Shown: one piece after another, positions 33,672-44,098 of the stretch
How the letters are laid out: each line of letters starts with the position of its first letter
How positions within the stretch are numbered: the first letter of the stretch is position 1
Assembly (NCBI GenBank): GCA_947044405.1
Contig: CAMRHE010000457.1
Span: 1 to 64,000 of the forward strand
DNA: 64,000 bases
Reading direction: 5' to 3'
Source of the DNA: Leptodactylus fallax
Lineage: Eukaryota > Chordata > Amphibia > Anura > Leptodactylidae
Program-made: the position numbers and the translations under genes
Notes under the pieces: model-generated
What the model saw: only the letters and a program-made list of their open reading frames with translations
The model's database searches: none
What the model was told of the DNA's origin: nothing

Positions 33672-33753
33672 CGCTGTGAACAGGATTTGAACCTGTGCGG
33701 GGAGACCCCATTGGATTTCAAGTCCAACGCCTTAACCACTCGGCCATCACAGC
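33672..33753 (-). tRNA. tRNA-Ser(UGA)
   Basis: Consensus copy. With the next gene it forms a UGA-CGA pair repeated 930 bp further on. Confidence 0.95.
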
Positions 33754-34133
33754 TAACACTTTTGCTGCGTTTTTCTAAAACATCTTCTGGGATTTCTCGT
33801 TTAGAGCTTTAATCTAGACTTAGAATTCTTTTTGTTGACTGAGCTGCGGTCTAGGGCTCTTTGAACAACGGTTTGCCTTACGGACATAGACAAGTCTGAT
33901 TTGAGGTTCCCGAGAGTTAAGTTGGAAATGCCTAATCCTCTACAACACATAGAGTGTAATTGTTTTAAGAATGTATTCCGTTTGGATTGGATTATGGGAT
34001 ATTGTAGGACCAAAGTGCTGCTGATGAAGGGCTTTGCTTTTTTGTGACTGTTTTTCTTGCATTTTTCTTTAAAAATAAAGTTCACTTTACAGTTTTCTGA
34101 AAGGTGGGATCTCTTTATCTGTACAAAAGACTC

Positions 34134-34215
34134 CGCTGTGAACAGGATTTGAACCTGTGCGGGAAGACCCCATTGGATTTCGAATCCAACGCCTTAACCA
34201 CTCGGCCATCACAGC
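34134..34215 (-). tRNA. tRNA-Ser(CGA) inside the cluster
   Basis: Anticodon CGA with T at position 32. It lies inside the cluster, not next to the long spacer; its right flank (AGCTCCCACAC) is the UGA-type flank, marking a recombination junction. Confidence 0.92.
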
Positions 34216-34601
34216 TCCCACACACACTTGTTTTTATCAAGCGTCTTCTGGAATTCCTAGTTTTAGAGCTGGGGCTTTAATCTAGATTTAGGACTCTAAC
34301 CTCTGACTGAGCTGTGGGCTAGGACTTTTTGAACAACCGGTTGCCTTACGGACAGAAAAGTGTCTGAGCTGAGGTTCCTGAGAGGGAAGTTGGAAATGTC
34401 TAATGCTCTACAACACATAGAGTTTCATTCTTTTCAGATATTGTACTGTTCGAATTAGATTATGGGACAGAGCAGAACCAAATTTTCAAAGATGTTGTAG
34501 GGATTTCCTTTTTTGTTACTGTTTTCCATTTTTGCATTTTTCTTAAAGTTCACTAAAGAGTTTTCTGGAGGTTGGGATCTCTTTATCCGTACAAAAGACT
34601 T

Positions 34602-34683
34602 CGCTGTGAACAGGATTTGAACCTGTGCTGGGAGACCCCATTGGATTTCAAGTCCAACGCCTTAACCACTCGGCCATCACAGC
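34602..34683 (-). tRNA. tRNA-Ser(UGA)
   Basis: Anticodon UGA; one variable-arm end mismatch (CCCA). Other stems pair. Confidence 0.9.
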
Positions 34684-35063
34684 CAACACTTTTGCTGCGT
34701 TTTTCTAAAACATCTTCTGGGATTTCTCGTTTAGAGCTTTAATCTAGACTTAGAATTCTTTTTGTTGACTGAGCTGCGGTCTAGGGCTCTTTGAACAACG
34801 GTTTGCCTTACGGACATAGACAAGTCTGATTTGAGGTTCCCGAGAGTTAAGTTGGAAATGCCTAATCCTCTACAACACATAGAGTGTAATTGTTTTAAGA
34901 ATGTATTCCGTTTGGATTGGATTATGGGATATTGTAGGACCAAAGTGCTGCTGATGAAGGGCTTTGCTTTTTTGTGACTGTTTTTCTTGCATTTTTCTTT
35001 AAAGATAAAGTTCACTTTACAGTTTTCTGAAAGGTGGGATCTCTTTATCTGTACGAAAGACTC

Positions 35064-35145
35064 CGCTGCGAACAGGATTTGAACCTGTGCGGGAAGACCC
35101 CATTGGATTTCGAGTCCAACGCCTTAACCACTCGGCCATCACAGC
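35064..35145 (-). tRNA. tRNA-Ser(CGA) with weakened terminator
   Basis: Anticodon CGA, intact body. The downstream T run is cut to TTT by a change (ACGAAAGAC where others have ACAAAAGAC), so read-through is likely. Confidence 0.9.
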
Positions 35146-36653
35146 ATATCCGGGTCTGAACGTATCAGGTGTGGTTTGGAAAGTACAGTATAGGGTGCTT
35201 GGGGGAAATATGGAGTTGAGCTATCTGTTTCTGGTCCTCTATTACAAGGCACACAACTGTTGGGTAGGCCTCTGGCTGAAGGTGCTTGGCTGACAGACAG
35301 AGACAGGTATGGTCACTTACAGGCCATCCTATCACGTGACTGGGGTGTGGTTTTCAGGGGTCAACTCACACCATTCACACAGGCTGCAAATTGAGCATAA
35401 ATTGCACCCCAACTCAGTCCACACACCCCATATACACTCTGCTGGAACCCCTTACTGGATTCAGAATCTGGAGCAATAGGAATCCCAGACACACAATACT
35501 GCATCCAGCAGTCAGATGCAAAAACACACTTCAAAAAGGTAATGGGTTCATAGAGCAAACGCAACGTATCCTTAAATTTAACAATTTAATACCTAAAGGG
35601 TTCAGTGCTCTATATCTAAAAAGAAAAGGCAAGTAAAAGAGGACAAACAAGCAAACAGCTCTAAACAGAACAGGAGAAAAACAGAAAAAATCTGCTACTT
35701 AGAGTTCTTTGTTTCCAGGAAGCTTGGAGGAGAGATATGGCCGACATCCAGCTTTGTCAGCTGACTTCCAGAGATGTGACATGTGTTGCTGGAATTTTCA
35801 ATCTCTTCTGGCTTGTGCTGAGCCACACCTCTGACAAGGATACTCTCTCTCTCATTCCCTGAGGTGGTGGATGAACAACTCATCTTCATCTGCAAAAGAT
35901 GAATGTTCTATCTTGGCCTTGGAGAGCTGTGTCTCTGAGGTTTACTCTGGTCACGACTTCTCCCCTCCCTCTGCATCCCTGACCAGTTTGGTTAACTACA
36001 ACTAGTCATAAAGCAATAACATCCTTTTCCTTGGACATCTGTTTTTGGGCTGCAGGAAGTTAATGGTCTTAACGCTGACCACTCTTCTGACCTTGCTTGT
36101 ATACACTCATAGCAATGTAGTATACTAATAACACATGCTTAAAGAATACATTCACTAAGGAGATATATGTAAGGATATATATATGTATTTAAATAATATG
36201 ACTAAGTAATATTACATACACAAATGGGCTTCTTTCATCGCAGGTATTATCTTTGGTTCAGGAGAAGGAGCAGGGAAGTAGTCAGTCTCTTGGGGCATTG
36301 AAATGCAGGTTTTGCAGATATTGTTCACAGTTGAAATAGTTTTTGCTTCTTTAATTGTTTCTGCCAACACACTCTAAAATTCGTTTTTGATGAAAATTTA
36401 ATAGCGAGGTTTAATGTTTTTGAAGATCAAACGCTTTCTTGGGGATGGGATTCGAACCTGTGCGAGGAAAGATTCCTTCCTTTAAGATTTCATGCTGCTT
36501 TGATTGGATTATGGGTCGGGGTAAGAGCAAAGAGGCAGAGATTAAGAACTTTTTTTTTTTTTTTTTTTACACCGGTCTGCATTTTCTCACTCCTAAAGTC
36601 AACGTTATTTTGCTTTCTAGAAGGTCAGATCTCTTGCTACATTTAAAAAATTT
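35146..36653. repeat. Long spacer of unit 5 with empty ERV site
   Basis: Spacer family member; ATAC empty site at 36122-36125; relic block and poly-T tract follow near 36551-36568. No gene seen. Confidence 0.75.
36441..36471 (-). pseudogene. Truncated tRNA-Ser relic, unit 6
   Basis: Same remnant as at 147-177 with one change (GTGCGAGG). Confidence 0.6.
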
Positions 36654-36735
36654 CACTTTGAACAGGACTTGAACCTGTGCGGGGAGACCCCATTGGATTT
36701 CAAGTCCAACGCCTTAACCACTCGGCCATCACAGC
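36654..36735 (-). pseudogene. tRNA-Ser(UGA), damaged acceptor stem
   Basis: Anticodon UGA. The acceptor 3' strand reads TCAAAGT, giving a G-A mismatch at 4-69 and G-U at 1-72. Probably poorly processed. Confidence 0.75.
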
Positions 36736-37121
36736 TCCCACACGTGCTAGGTTTTCTCAAGCGTCTTCTGGAATTTCTAGTTTTAGAGCTGGGGCTTTAA
36801 TCTAGATTTAGGACTCTAACTTCTGACTGAGCTGTGGGCTAGGACTTTTTGAACAACCGGTTGCCTTACGGACAGAGAAGTGTCTGAGTTGAGTTTCCTG
36901 AGAGGGAAGCTAGAAATGTATAATGCTCTACAACACATAGAGTTTCATTCTTTTAAGATAGTGTACCGTTTGAATTGGATTCTGGGACAGGGCAGAACCA
37001 AATTTTCAAAGTTGTTGTAGGGATTTTCATTTTTGTTTCTGTTTTCCACTTTTGCATTTTTCTTAAAGTTCACGAAAGAGTTTTCTGGAGGTTGGAATCT
37101 CTTTATCCGTACAAAAGACTT

Positions 37122-37203
37122 CGCTGTGAACAGGATTTGAACCTGTGCAGGGAGACCCCATTGGATTTCAAGCCCAACGCCTTAACCACTCGGCCATCAC
37201 AGA
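37122..37203 (-). pseudogene. tRNA-Ser(UGA), first base changed
   Basis: Anticodon UGA. Position 1 is T, which does not pair with C72; the anticodon stem has a G-U pair. The 5' flank is GATAACAC-type. Confidence 0.75.
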
Positions 37204-37581
37204 TAACACTTTGCTGTGTTTTTCTAAAACATCTTCTGGGATTTCTCGTTTAGAGCTTTAATCTACACTTAGAATTCTTTTTGTTGACTGAGCTGCGGTC
37301 TACGGCTCTTTGAACAACGGTTTGCCTTACGGACATAGACAAGTCTGATTTGAGGTTCCCGAGAGTTAAGTTGGAAATGCCTAATCCTCTACAACGCATA
37401 GAGTGTCATTGTTTTAAGAATGTATTCCGTTTGGATTGGATTATGGGATATTGTAGGACCAAAGTGCTGCTGATGAAGGGCTCTGCTTTTTTGTGACTGT
37501 TTTTCTTGCATTTTTCTTAAAGATAAAGTTCACTTTACAGTTTTCTGAAAGGTGGGATCTCTTTATATGTACAAAAGACTC

Positions 37582-37662
37582 CGCTGCGAACAGGATTTGA
37601 ACCTGTGCGGGAAAACCCATTGGATTTCGAGTCCAACGCCTTAACCACTCGGCCATCACAGC
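37582..37662 (-). pseudogene. tRNA-Ser(CGA) with internal TTTT
   Basis: 81 nt, one base shorter in the variable arm. That arm now reads GGGTTTTCCC on the transcribed sense, placing a four-T polymerase III stop signal (plus-strand AAAA at 37612-37615) inside the gene. Otherwise the body is intact with anticodon CGA. Confidence 0.85.
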
Positions 37663-38048
37663 TCCCACACACGCTTGTTTTTATCAAGCGTCTTCTGGAA
37701 TTTCTAGTTTTAGAGCTGGGGCTTTAATCTAGATTTAGGACTCTAACCTCTGACTGAGCTGTGGGCTAGGACTCTTTGAACAACAGGTTTCCTTACGGGC
37801 AGAGAAAGGTCTGAGCTGAGGTTCCTGAGAGGGAAGTTGGAAATGTCTAATGCTCTACAACACATAGAGTTTCATTCTTTTCAGATATTGGACTGTTTGA
37901 ATTAGATTATGGGACAGGGCAGAACCAAATTTTCAAAGACGTTGTAGGGATTTCCTTTTTTGTTACTGTTTTCCATTTTTGCATTTTTCTTAACGTTCAC
38001 TAAAGAGTTTTCTGGAGGTTGGGATCTCTTTATCCGTACAAAAGACTT

Positions 38049-38130
38049 CGCTGTGAACAGGATTTGAACCTGTGCGGGGAGACCCCATTGGATTTTGAGT
38101 CCAACGCCTTAACCACTCAGCCATCACAGC
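38049..38130 (-). tRNA. tRNA-Ser body with CAA (leucine) anticodon
   Basis: The acceptor, T and variable arms match the serine consensus and the discriminator is G73, but the anticodon loop is CTCAAAA, giving CAA, which reads the leucine codon UUG. Only pair 12-23 is a U-G wobble. A- and B-boxes and the TTTT terminator are intact. Seryl-tRNA synthetase recognises the long arm and not the anticodon, so if made it would be charged with serine. Confidence 0.88.
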
Positions 38131-38509
38131 TAACACTTTTGCTGTGTTTCTCTAAAACATCTTCTGGGATTTCTCGTTTAGAGCTTTAATCTAGACTTAG
38201 AATTCTTTTTGTTGACTGAGCTGCGGTCTAGGGCTCTTTGAACAACGGTTTGCCTTACGGACATAGACGAGTCTGATTTGAGGTTCCCGAGAGTTAAGTT
38301 GGAAATGCCTAATCCTCTACAACACATAGAGTGTCATTGTTTTAAGAATGTATTCTGTTTGGATTGGATTATGGGATATTGTAGGACGAAAGTGCTGCTG
38401 ATGAAGGGCTTTCCTTTTTTGTTACTGTTTTTCTTGCATTTTTCTTAAAGATAAAGTTCACTTTACAGTTTTCTGAAAGGTGGGATCTCTTTATCTGTAC
38501 AAAACACTC

Positions 38510-38591
38510 CGCTGTGAACAGGATTTGAACCTGTGCGGGAAGACCCCATTGGATTTCGAGTCCAACGCCTTAACCACTCGGCCATCACAGC
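38510..38591 (-). tRNA. tRNA-Ser(CGA), last gene of unit 6
   Basis: Anticodon CGA, fully paired acceptor stem (GCTGTGA form), TTTT terminator. Confidence 0.94.
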
Positions 38592-40099
38592 ATATCCAGG
38601 TCTGAATGTGTCAGGTGTGGTTTGGAAAGTACAGTATAGGGTGCTTGGGGGAAATATGGAGTTGAGCTATCTGTTTCTGGTCCTCTATTACAAGGCACAC
38701 AACTGTTGGGAAGGCCTCTGGCTGAAGGTGCTTGGCTGACAGACAGAGACAGGTATGGTCACTTACAGGCCATCCTATCACGTGACTGGGGTGTGGTTTT
38801 CAGGGGTCAACTCACACCATTCACACAGGCTGCAATTTGAGCATAAATTGCACCCCAACTCAGTCCACACACCCCATATACACTCTGCTGGAACCCCTTA
38901 CTGGATTCAGAATCGGGAGCAATAGGAATCCCAGACACACAATACTGCATCCAGCAGTCAGATGCAAAAACACACTTCAAAAAGGTAATGGGTTCATAGA
39001 GCAAACGCAACGTATCCTTAAATTTAACAATTTAATACCTAAAGGGTTCAGTGCTCTATATCTAAAAAGAAAAGGCAAGTAAAAGAGGACAAACAAGCAA
39101 ACAGCTCTAAACAGAACAGGAGAAAAACAGAAAAAATCTGCTACTTAGAGTTCTTTGTTTCCAGGAAGCTTGGAGGAGAGATATGGCCGACATCCAGCTT
39201 TGTCAGCTGACTTCCAGAGATGTGACATGTGTTGCTGGAATTTTCAATCTCTTCTGGCTTGTGCTGAGCCACACCTCTGACAAGGATACTCTCTCTCTCA
39301 TTCCCTGAGGTGGTGGATGAACAACTCATCTTCATCTGCAAAAGATGAATGTTCTATCTTGGCCTTGGAGAGCTGTGTCTCTGAGGTTAACTCTGGCCAC
39401 GACTTCTCCCCTCCCTCTGCATCCCTGACCAGTTTGGTTAACTACACCTAGTCATAAAGCAATAACATCCTTTTCCTTGGACATCTGTTTTTGGGCTGCA
39501 GGAAGTTAATGGTCTTAACGCTGACCACTCTTCTGACCTTGCTTGTATACACTCATAGCAATGTAGTATACTAATAACACATGCTTAAAGAATACATTCA
39601 CTAAGGAGATATATGTAAGGATATATATATGTATTTAAATAATATGACTAAGTAATATTACATACACAAATGGGCTTCTTTCATCGCAGGTATTATCTTT
39701 GGTTCAGGAGAAGGAGCAGGGAAGTAGTCAGTCTCTTGGGGCATTGAAATGCAGGTTTTGCAGATATTGTTCACAGTTGAAATAGTTTTTGCTTCTTTAA
39801 TTGTTTCTGCCAACACACTCTAAAATTCGTTTTTGATGAAAATTTAATAGCGAAGTTTAATGTTTTTGAAGATCAAACGCTTTCTTGGGGATGGGATTCG
39901 AACCTGTGCGGGGAAAGATTCCTTCCTTTAAGATTTCATGCTGCTTTGATTGGATTATGGGTCGGGGTAAGAGCAAAGAGGCAGAGATTAAGGACTTTTT
40001 TTTTTTTTTTTTTTACACCGGTCTGCATTTTCTCACTCCTAAAGTCAACATTATTTTGCTTTCTAGAAGGTCAGATCTCCTGCTACATTTAAAAGATTA
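38592..40099. repeat. Long spacer of unit 6 with empty ERV site
   Basis: Spacer family member; ATAC empty site at 39568-39571; relic block and poly-T tract near 39997-40014. No gene seen. Confidence 0.75.
39887..39917 (-). pseudogene. Truncated tRNA-Ser relic, unit 7
   Basis: Same remnant as at 147-177. Confidence 0.6.
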
Positions 40100-40181
40100 C
40101 GCTGTGAACAGGACTTGAACCTGTGCGGGGAGACCCCATTGGATTTCAAGTCCAACGCCTTAACCACTCGGCCATCACAGC
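40100..40181 (-). tRNA. tRNA-Ser(UGA)
   Basis: Consensus body, anticodon UGA. T run shortly downstream. Confidence 0.94.
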
Positions 40182-40567
40182 TCCCACACGTGCTTGGTTT
40201 TCTCAAGCGTCTTCTGGAATTTCTAGTTTTAGAGCTGGGGCTTTAATCTAGATTTAGGACTCTAACTTCTGACTGAGCTGTGGGCTAGGACTTTTTGAAC
40301 AACCGGTTGCCTTACGGACAGAGAAGTGTCTGAGTTGAGTTTCCTGAGAGGGAAGCTAGAAATGTATAATGCTCTACAACACATAGAGTTTCATTCTTTT
40401 AAGATAGTGTACTGTTCGAATTAGATTATGGGACAGAGCAGAACCAAATTTTCAAAGATGTTGTAGGGATTTCCTTTTTTGTTACTGTTTTCCATTTTTG
40501 CATTTTTCTTAAAGTTCACTAAAGAGTTTTCTGGAGGTTGGGATCTCTTTATCCGTACAAAAGACTT

Positions 40568-40649
40568 CGCTGTGAACAGGATTTGAACCTGTGCGGGGAG
40601 ACCCCATTGGATTTCAAGTCCAACGCCTTAACCACTCGGCCATCACAGC
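40568..40649 (-). tRNA. tRNA-Ser(UGA)
   Basis: Consensus body, anticodon UGA. The spacer to the previous gene is a hybrid of two spacer subtypes joined near 40410, a likely crossover product. Confidence 0.94.
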
Positions 40650-41029
40650 TAACACTTTTGCTGCGTTTTTCTAAAACATCTTCTGGGATTTCTCGTTTAG
40701 AGCTTTAATCTAGACTTAGAATTCTTTTTGTTGACTGAGCTGCGGTCTAGGGCTCTTTGAACAACGGTTTGCCTTACGGACATAGACAAGTCTGATTTGA
40801 GGTTCCCGAGAGTTAAGTTGGAAATGCCTAATCCTCTACAACACATAGAGTGTCATTGTTTTAAGAATGTATTCCGTTTGGATTGGATTATGGGATATTG
40901 TAGGACCAAAGTGCTGCTGATGAAGGGCTTTGCTTTTTTGTGACTGTTTTTCTTGCATTTTTCTTTAAAGATAAAGTTCACTTTACAGTTTTCTGAAAGG
41001 TGGGATCTCTTTATCTGTACAAAAGACTC

Positions 41030-41112
41030 CGCTGCGAACAGGATTTGAACCTGTGCGGGAAGACCCCATTGGATTTCAAATCCAACGCCTTAAGACACTC
41101 GGCCATCACAGC
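41030..41112 (-). pseudogene. tRNA-Ser(UGA), D-loop insertion
   Basis: 83 nt. An extra base and change in the D-loop (GAGTGTCTTAAGG) removes the invariant GG that contacts the T-loop. Anticodon UGA in a position and left flank typical of CGA genes. Confidence 0.8.
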
Positions 41113-42618
41113 ATATCCAGGTCTGAACGTATCAGGTGTGGTTTGGAAAGTACAGTATAGGGTGCTTGGGGGAAATATGGAGTTGAGCTATCTGTTTCTG
41201 GACCTCTATTACAAGGCACACAAATGTTGGGTAGGCCTCTGGCTGAAGGTGCTTGGCTGACAGACAGAGACAGGTATGGTCACTTACAGGCCATCCTATC
41301 ACGTGTCTGGGGTGTGGTTTTCAGGGGTCAACTCACACCATTCACACAGGCTGCAAATTGAGCATAAATTGCACCCCAACTCAGTCCACACACCCCATAT
41401 ACACTCTGTTGGAACCCCTTACTGGATTCAGAATCGGGAGCAATAGGAATCCCAGACACACAATACTGCATCCAGCAGTCAGATGCAAAAACACACTTCA
41501 AAAAGGTAATGGGTTCATAGAGCAAACGCAACGTATCCTTAAATTTAACAATTTAATACCTAAAGGGTTCAGTGCTCTATATCTAAAAAGAAAAGGCAAG
41601 TAAAAGAGGACAAACAAGCAAACAGCTCTAAACAGAACAGGAGAAAAACAGAAAAAATCTGCTACTTAGAGTTCTTTGTTTCCAGGAAGCTTGGAGGAGA
41701 GATATGGCCGACATCCAGCTTTGTCAGCTGACTTCCAGAGATGTGACATGTGTTGCTGGAATTTTCAATCTCTTCTGGCTTGTGCTGAGCCACACCTCTG
41801 ACAAGGATACTCTCTCTCTCACTCCCTGAGGTGGTGGATGAACAACTCATCTTCATCTGCAAAAGATGAATGTTCTATCTTGGCCTTGGAGAGCTGTGTC
41901 TCTGAGGTTAACTCTGGTCACGACTTCTCCCCTCCCTCTGCATCCCTGACCAGTTTGGTTAACTACACCTAGTCATAAAGCAATAACATCCTTTTCCTTG
42001 GACATCTGTTTTTGGGCTGCAGGAAGTTAATGGTCTTAACGCTGACCACTCTTCTGACCTTGCTTGTATACACTCATAGCAATGTAGTATACTAATAACA
42101 CATGCTTAAAGAATACATTCACTAAGGAGATATATGTAAGGATATATATATGTATTTAAATAATATGACTAAGTAATATTACATACACAAATGGGCTTCT
42201 TTCATCGCAGGTATTATCTTTGGTTCAGGAGAAGGAGCAGGGAAGTAGTCAGTCTCTTGGGGCATTGAAATGCAGGTTTTGCAGATATTGTTCACAGTTG
42301 AAATAGTTTTTGCTTCTTTAATTGTTTCTGCCAACACACTCTAAAATTCGTTTTTGATGAAAATTTAATAGCGAGGTTTAATGTTTTTGAAGATCAAACG
42401 CTTTCTTGGGGATGGGATTCGAACCTGTGCGGGGAAAGATTCCTTCCTTTAAGATTTCATGCTGCTTTGATTGGATTATGGGTCGGGGTAAGAGCAAAGA
42501 GGCAGAGATTAAGGACTTTTTTTTTTTTTTTTTACACCGGTCTGCATTTTCTCACTCCTAAAGTCAACGTTATTTTGCTTTCTAGAAGGTCAGATCTCCT
42601 GCTACATTTAAAAGATTC
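41113..42618. repeat. Long spacer of unit 7 with empty ERV site
   Basis: Spacer family member; ATAC empty site at 42089-42092; relic block and poly-T tract near 42518-42533. No gene seen. Confidence 0.75.
42408..42438 (-). pseudogene. Truncated tRNA-Ser relic, unit 8
   Basis: Same remnant as at 147-177. Confidence 0.6.
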
Positions 42619-42700
42619 CACTGTGAACAGGACTTGAACCTGTGCGGGGAGACCCCATTGGATTTCAAGTCCAACGCCTTAACCACTCGGCCATCACAGC
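42619..42700 (-). tRNA. tRNA-Ser(UGA)
   Basis: Anticodon UGA; G-U at 1-72. Counterpart of 32269-32350 in unit 5. Confidence 0.92.
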
Positions 42701-43086
42701 TCCCACACGTGCTTGGTTTTCTCAAGCGTCTTCTGGAATTTCTAGTTTTAGAGCTGGGGCTTTAATCTAGATTTAGGACTCTAACTTCTGACTGAGCTGT
42801 GGGCTAGGACTTTTTGAACAACCGGTTGCCTTACGGACAGAGAAGTGTCTGAGTTGAGTTTCCTGAGAGGGAAGCTAGAAATGTATAATGCTCTACAACA
42901 CATAGAGTTTCATTCTTTTAAGATAGTGTACCGTTTGAATTGGATTCTGGGACAGGGCAGAACCAAATTTTCAAAGTTGTTGTAGGGATTTTCTTTTTTG
43001 TTTCTGTTTTCCACTTTTGCATTTTTCTTAAAGTTCACTAAAGAGTTTTCTGGAGGTTGGAATCTCTTTATCCGTACAAAAGACTT

Positions 43087-43168
43087 CGCTGTGAACAGGA
43101 TTTGAACCTGTGCAGGGAGACCCCATTGGATTTCAAGTCCAACGCCTTAACCACTCAGCCATCACAGC
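43087..43168 (-). tRNA. tRNA-Ser(UGA)
   Basis: Anticodon UGA; U-G wobble at 12-23 (GGCTGAG), the same D-stem variant seen in the CAA gene at 38049-38130. Confidence 0.92.
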
Positions 43169-43554
43169 TCCCACACACACTTGTTTTTATCAAGCGTCTT
43201 CTGGAATTCCTAGTTTTAGAGCTGGGGCTTTAATCTAGATTTAGGACTCTAACCTCTGACTGAGCTGTGGGCTAGGACTTTTTGAACAACCGGTTGCCTT
43301 ACGGACAGAAAAGTGTCTGAGCTGAGGTTCCTGAGAGGGAAGTTGGAAATGTCTAATGCTCTACAACACATAGAGTTTCATTCTTTTCAGATATTGTACT
43401 GTTCGAATTAGATTATGGGACAGAGCAGAACCAAATTTTCAAAGATGTTGTAGGGATTTCCTTTTTTGTTACTGTTTTCCATTTTTGCATTTTTCTTAAA
43501 GTTCACTAAAGAGTTTTCTGGAGGTTGGGATCTCTTTATCAGTACAAAAGACTT

Positions 43555-43636
43555 CGCTGTGAACAGGATTTGAACCTGTGCGGGGAGACCCCATTGGATT
43601 TCAAGTCCAACGCCTTAACCACTCGGCCATCACAGC
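43555..43636 (-). tRNA. tRNA-Ser(UGA)
   Basis: Consensus body. Counterpart of 34602-34683 at offset 8953. Confidence 0.94.
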
Positions 43637-44016
43637 CAACACTTTTGCTGCGTTTTTCTAAAACATCTTCTGGGATTTCTCGTTTAGAGCTTTAATCTAG
43701 ACTTAGAATTCTTTTTGTTGACTGAGCTGCGGTCTAGGGCTCTTTGAACAACGGTTTGCCTTACGGACATAGACAAGTCTGATTTGAGGTTCCCGAGAGT
43801 TAAGTTGGAAATGCCTAATCCTCTACAACACATAGAGTGTAATTGTTTTAAGAATGTATTCCGTTTGGATTGGATTATGGGATATTGTAGGACCAAAGTG
43901 CTGCTGATGAAGGGCTTTGCTTTTTTGTGACTGTTTTTCTTGCATTTTTCTTTAAAGATAAAGTTCACTTTACAGTTTTCTGAAAGGTGGGATCTCTTTA
44001 TCTGTACAAAAGACTC

Positions 44017-44098
44017 CGCTGCGAACAGGATTTGAACCTGTGCGGGAAGACCCCATTGGATTTCGAGTCCAACGCCTTAACCACTCGGCCATCACAGC
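44017..44098 (-). tRNA. tRNA-Ser(CGA), last gene of unit 8
   Basis: Anticodon CGA, with TTTT terminator kept, unlike its counterpart at 35064-35145. Confidence 0.94.

Noticed and set aside
37441..37668. 75-codon minus-strand frame starting MGAVMAEWLRRW
   Set aside because: It is a read-through of the tRNA-Ser gene itself; the MAEWLRRWTRN string is a well-known false protein made by translating serine tRNA genes.
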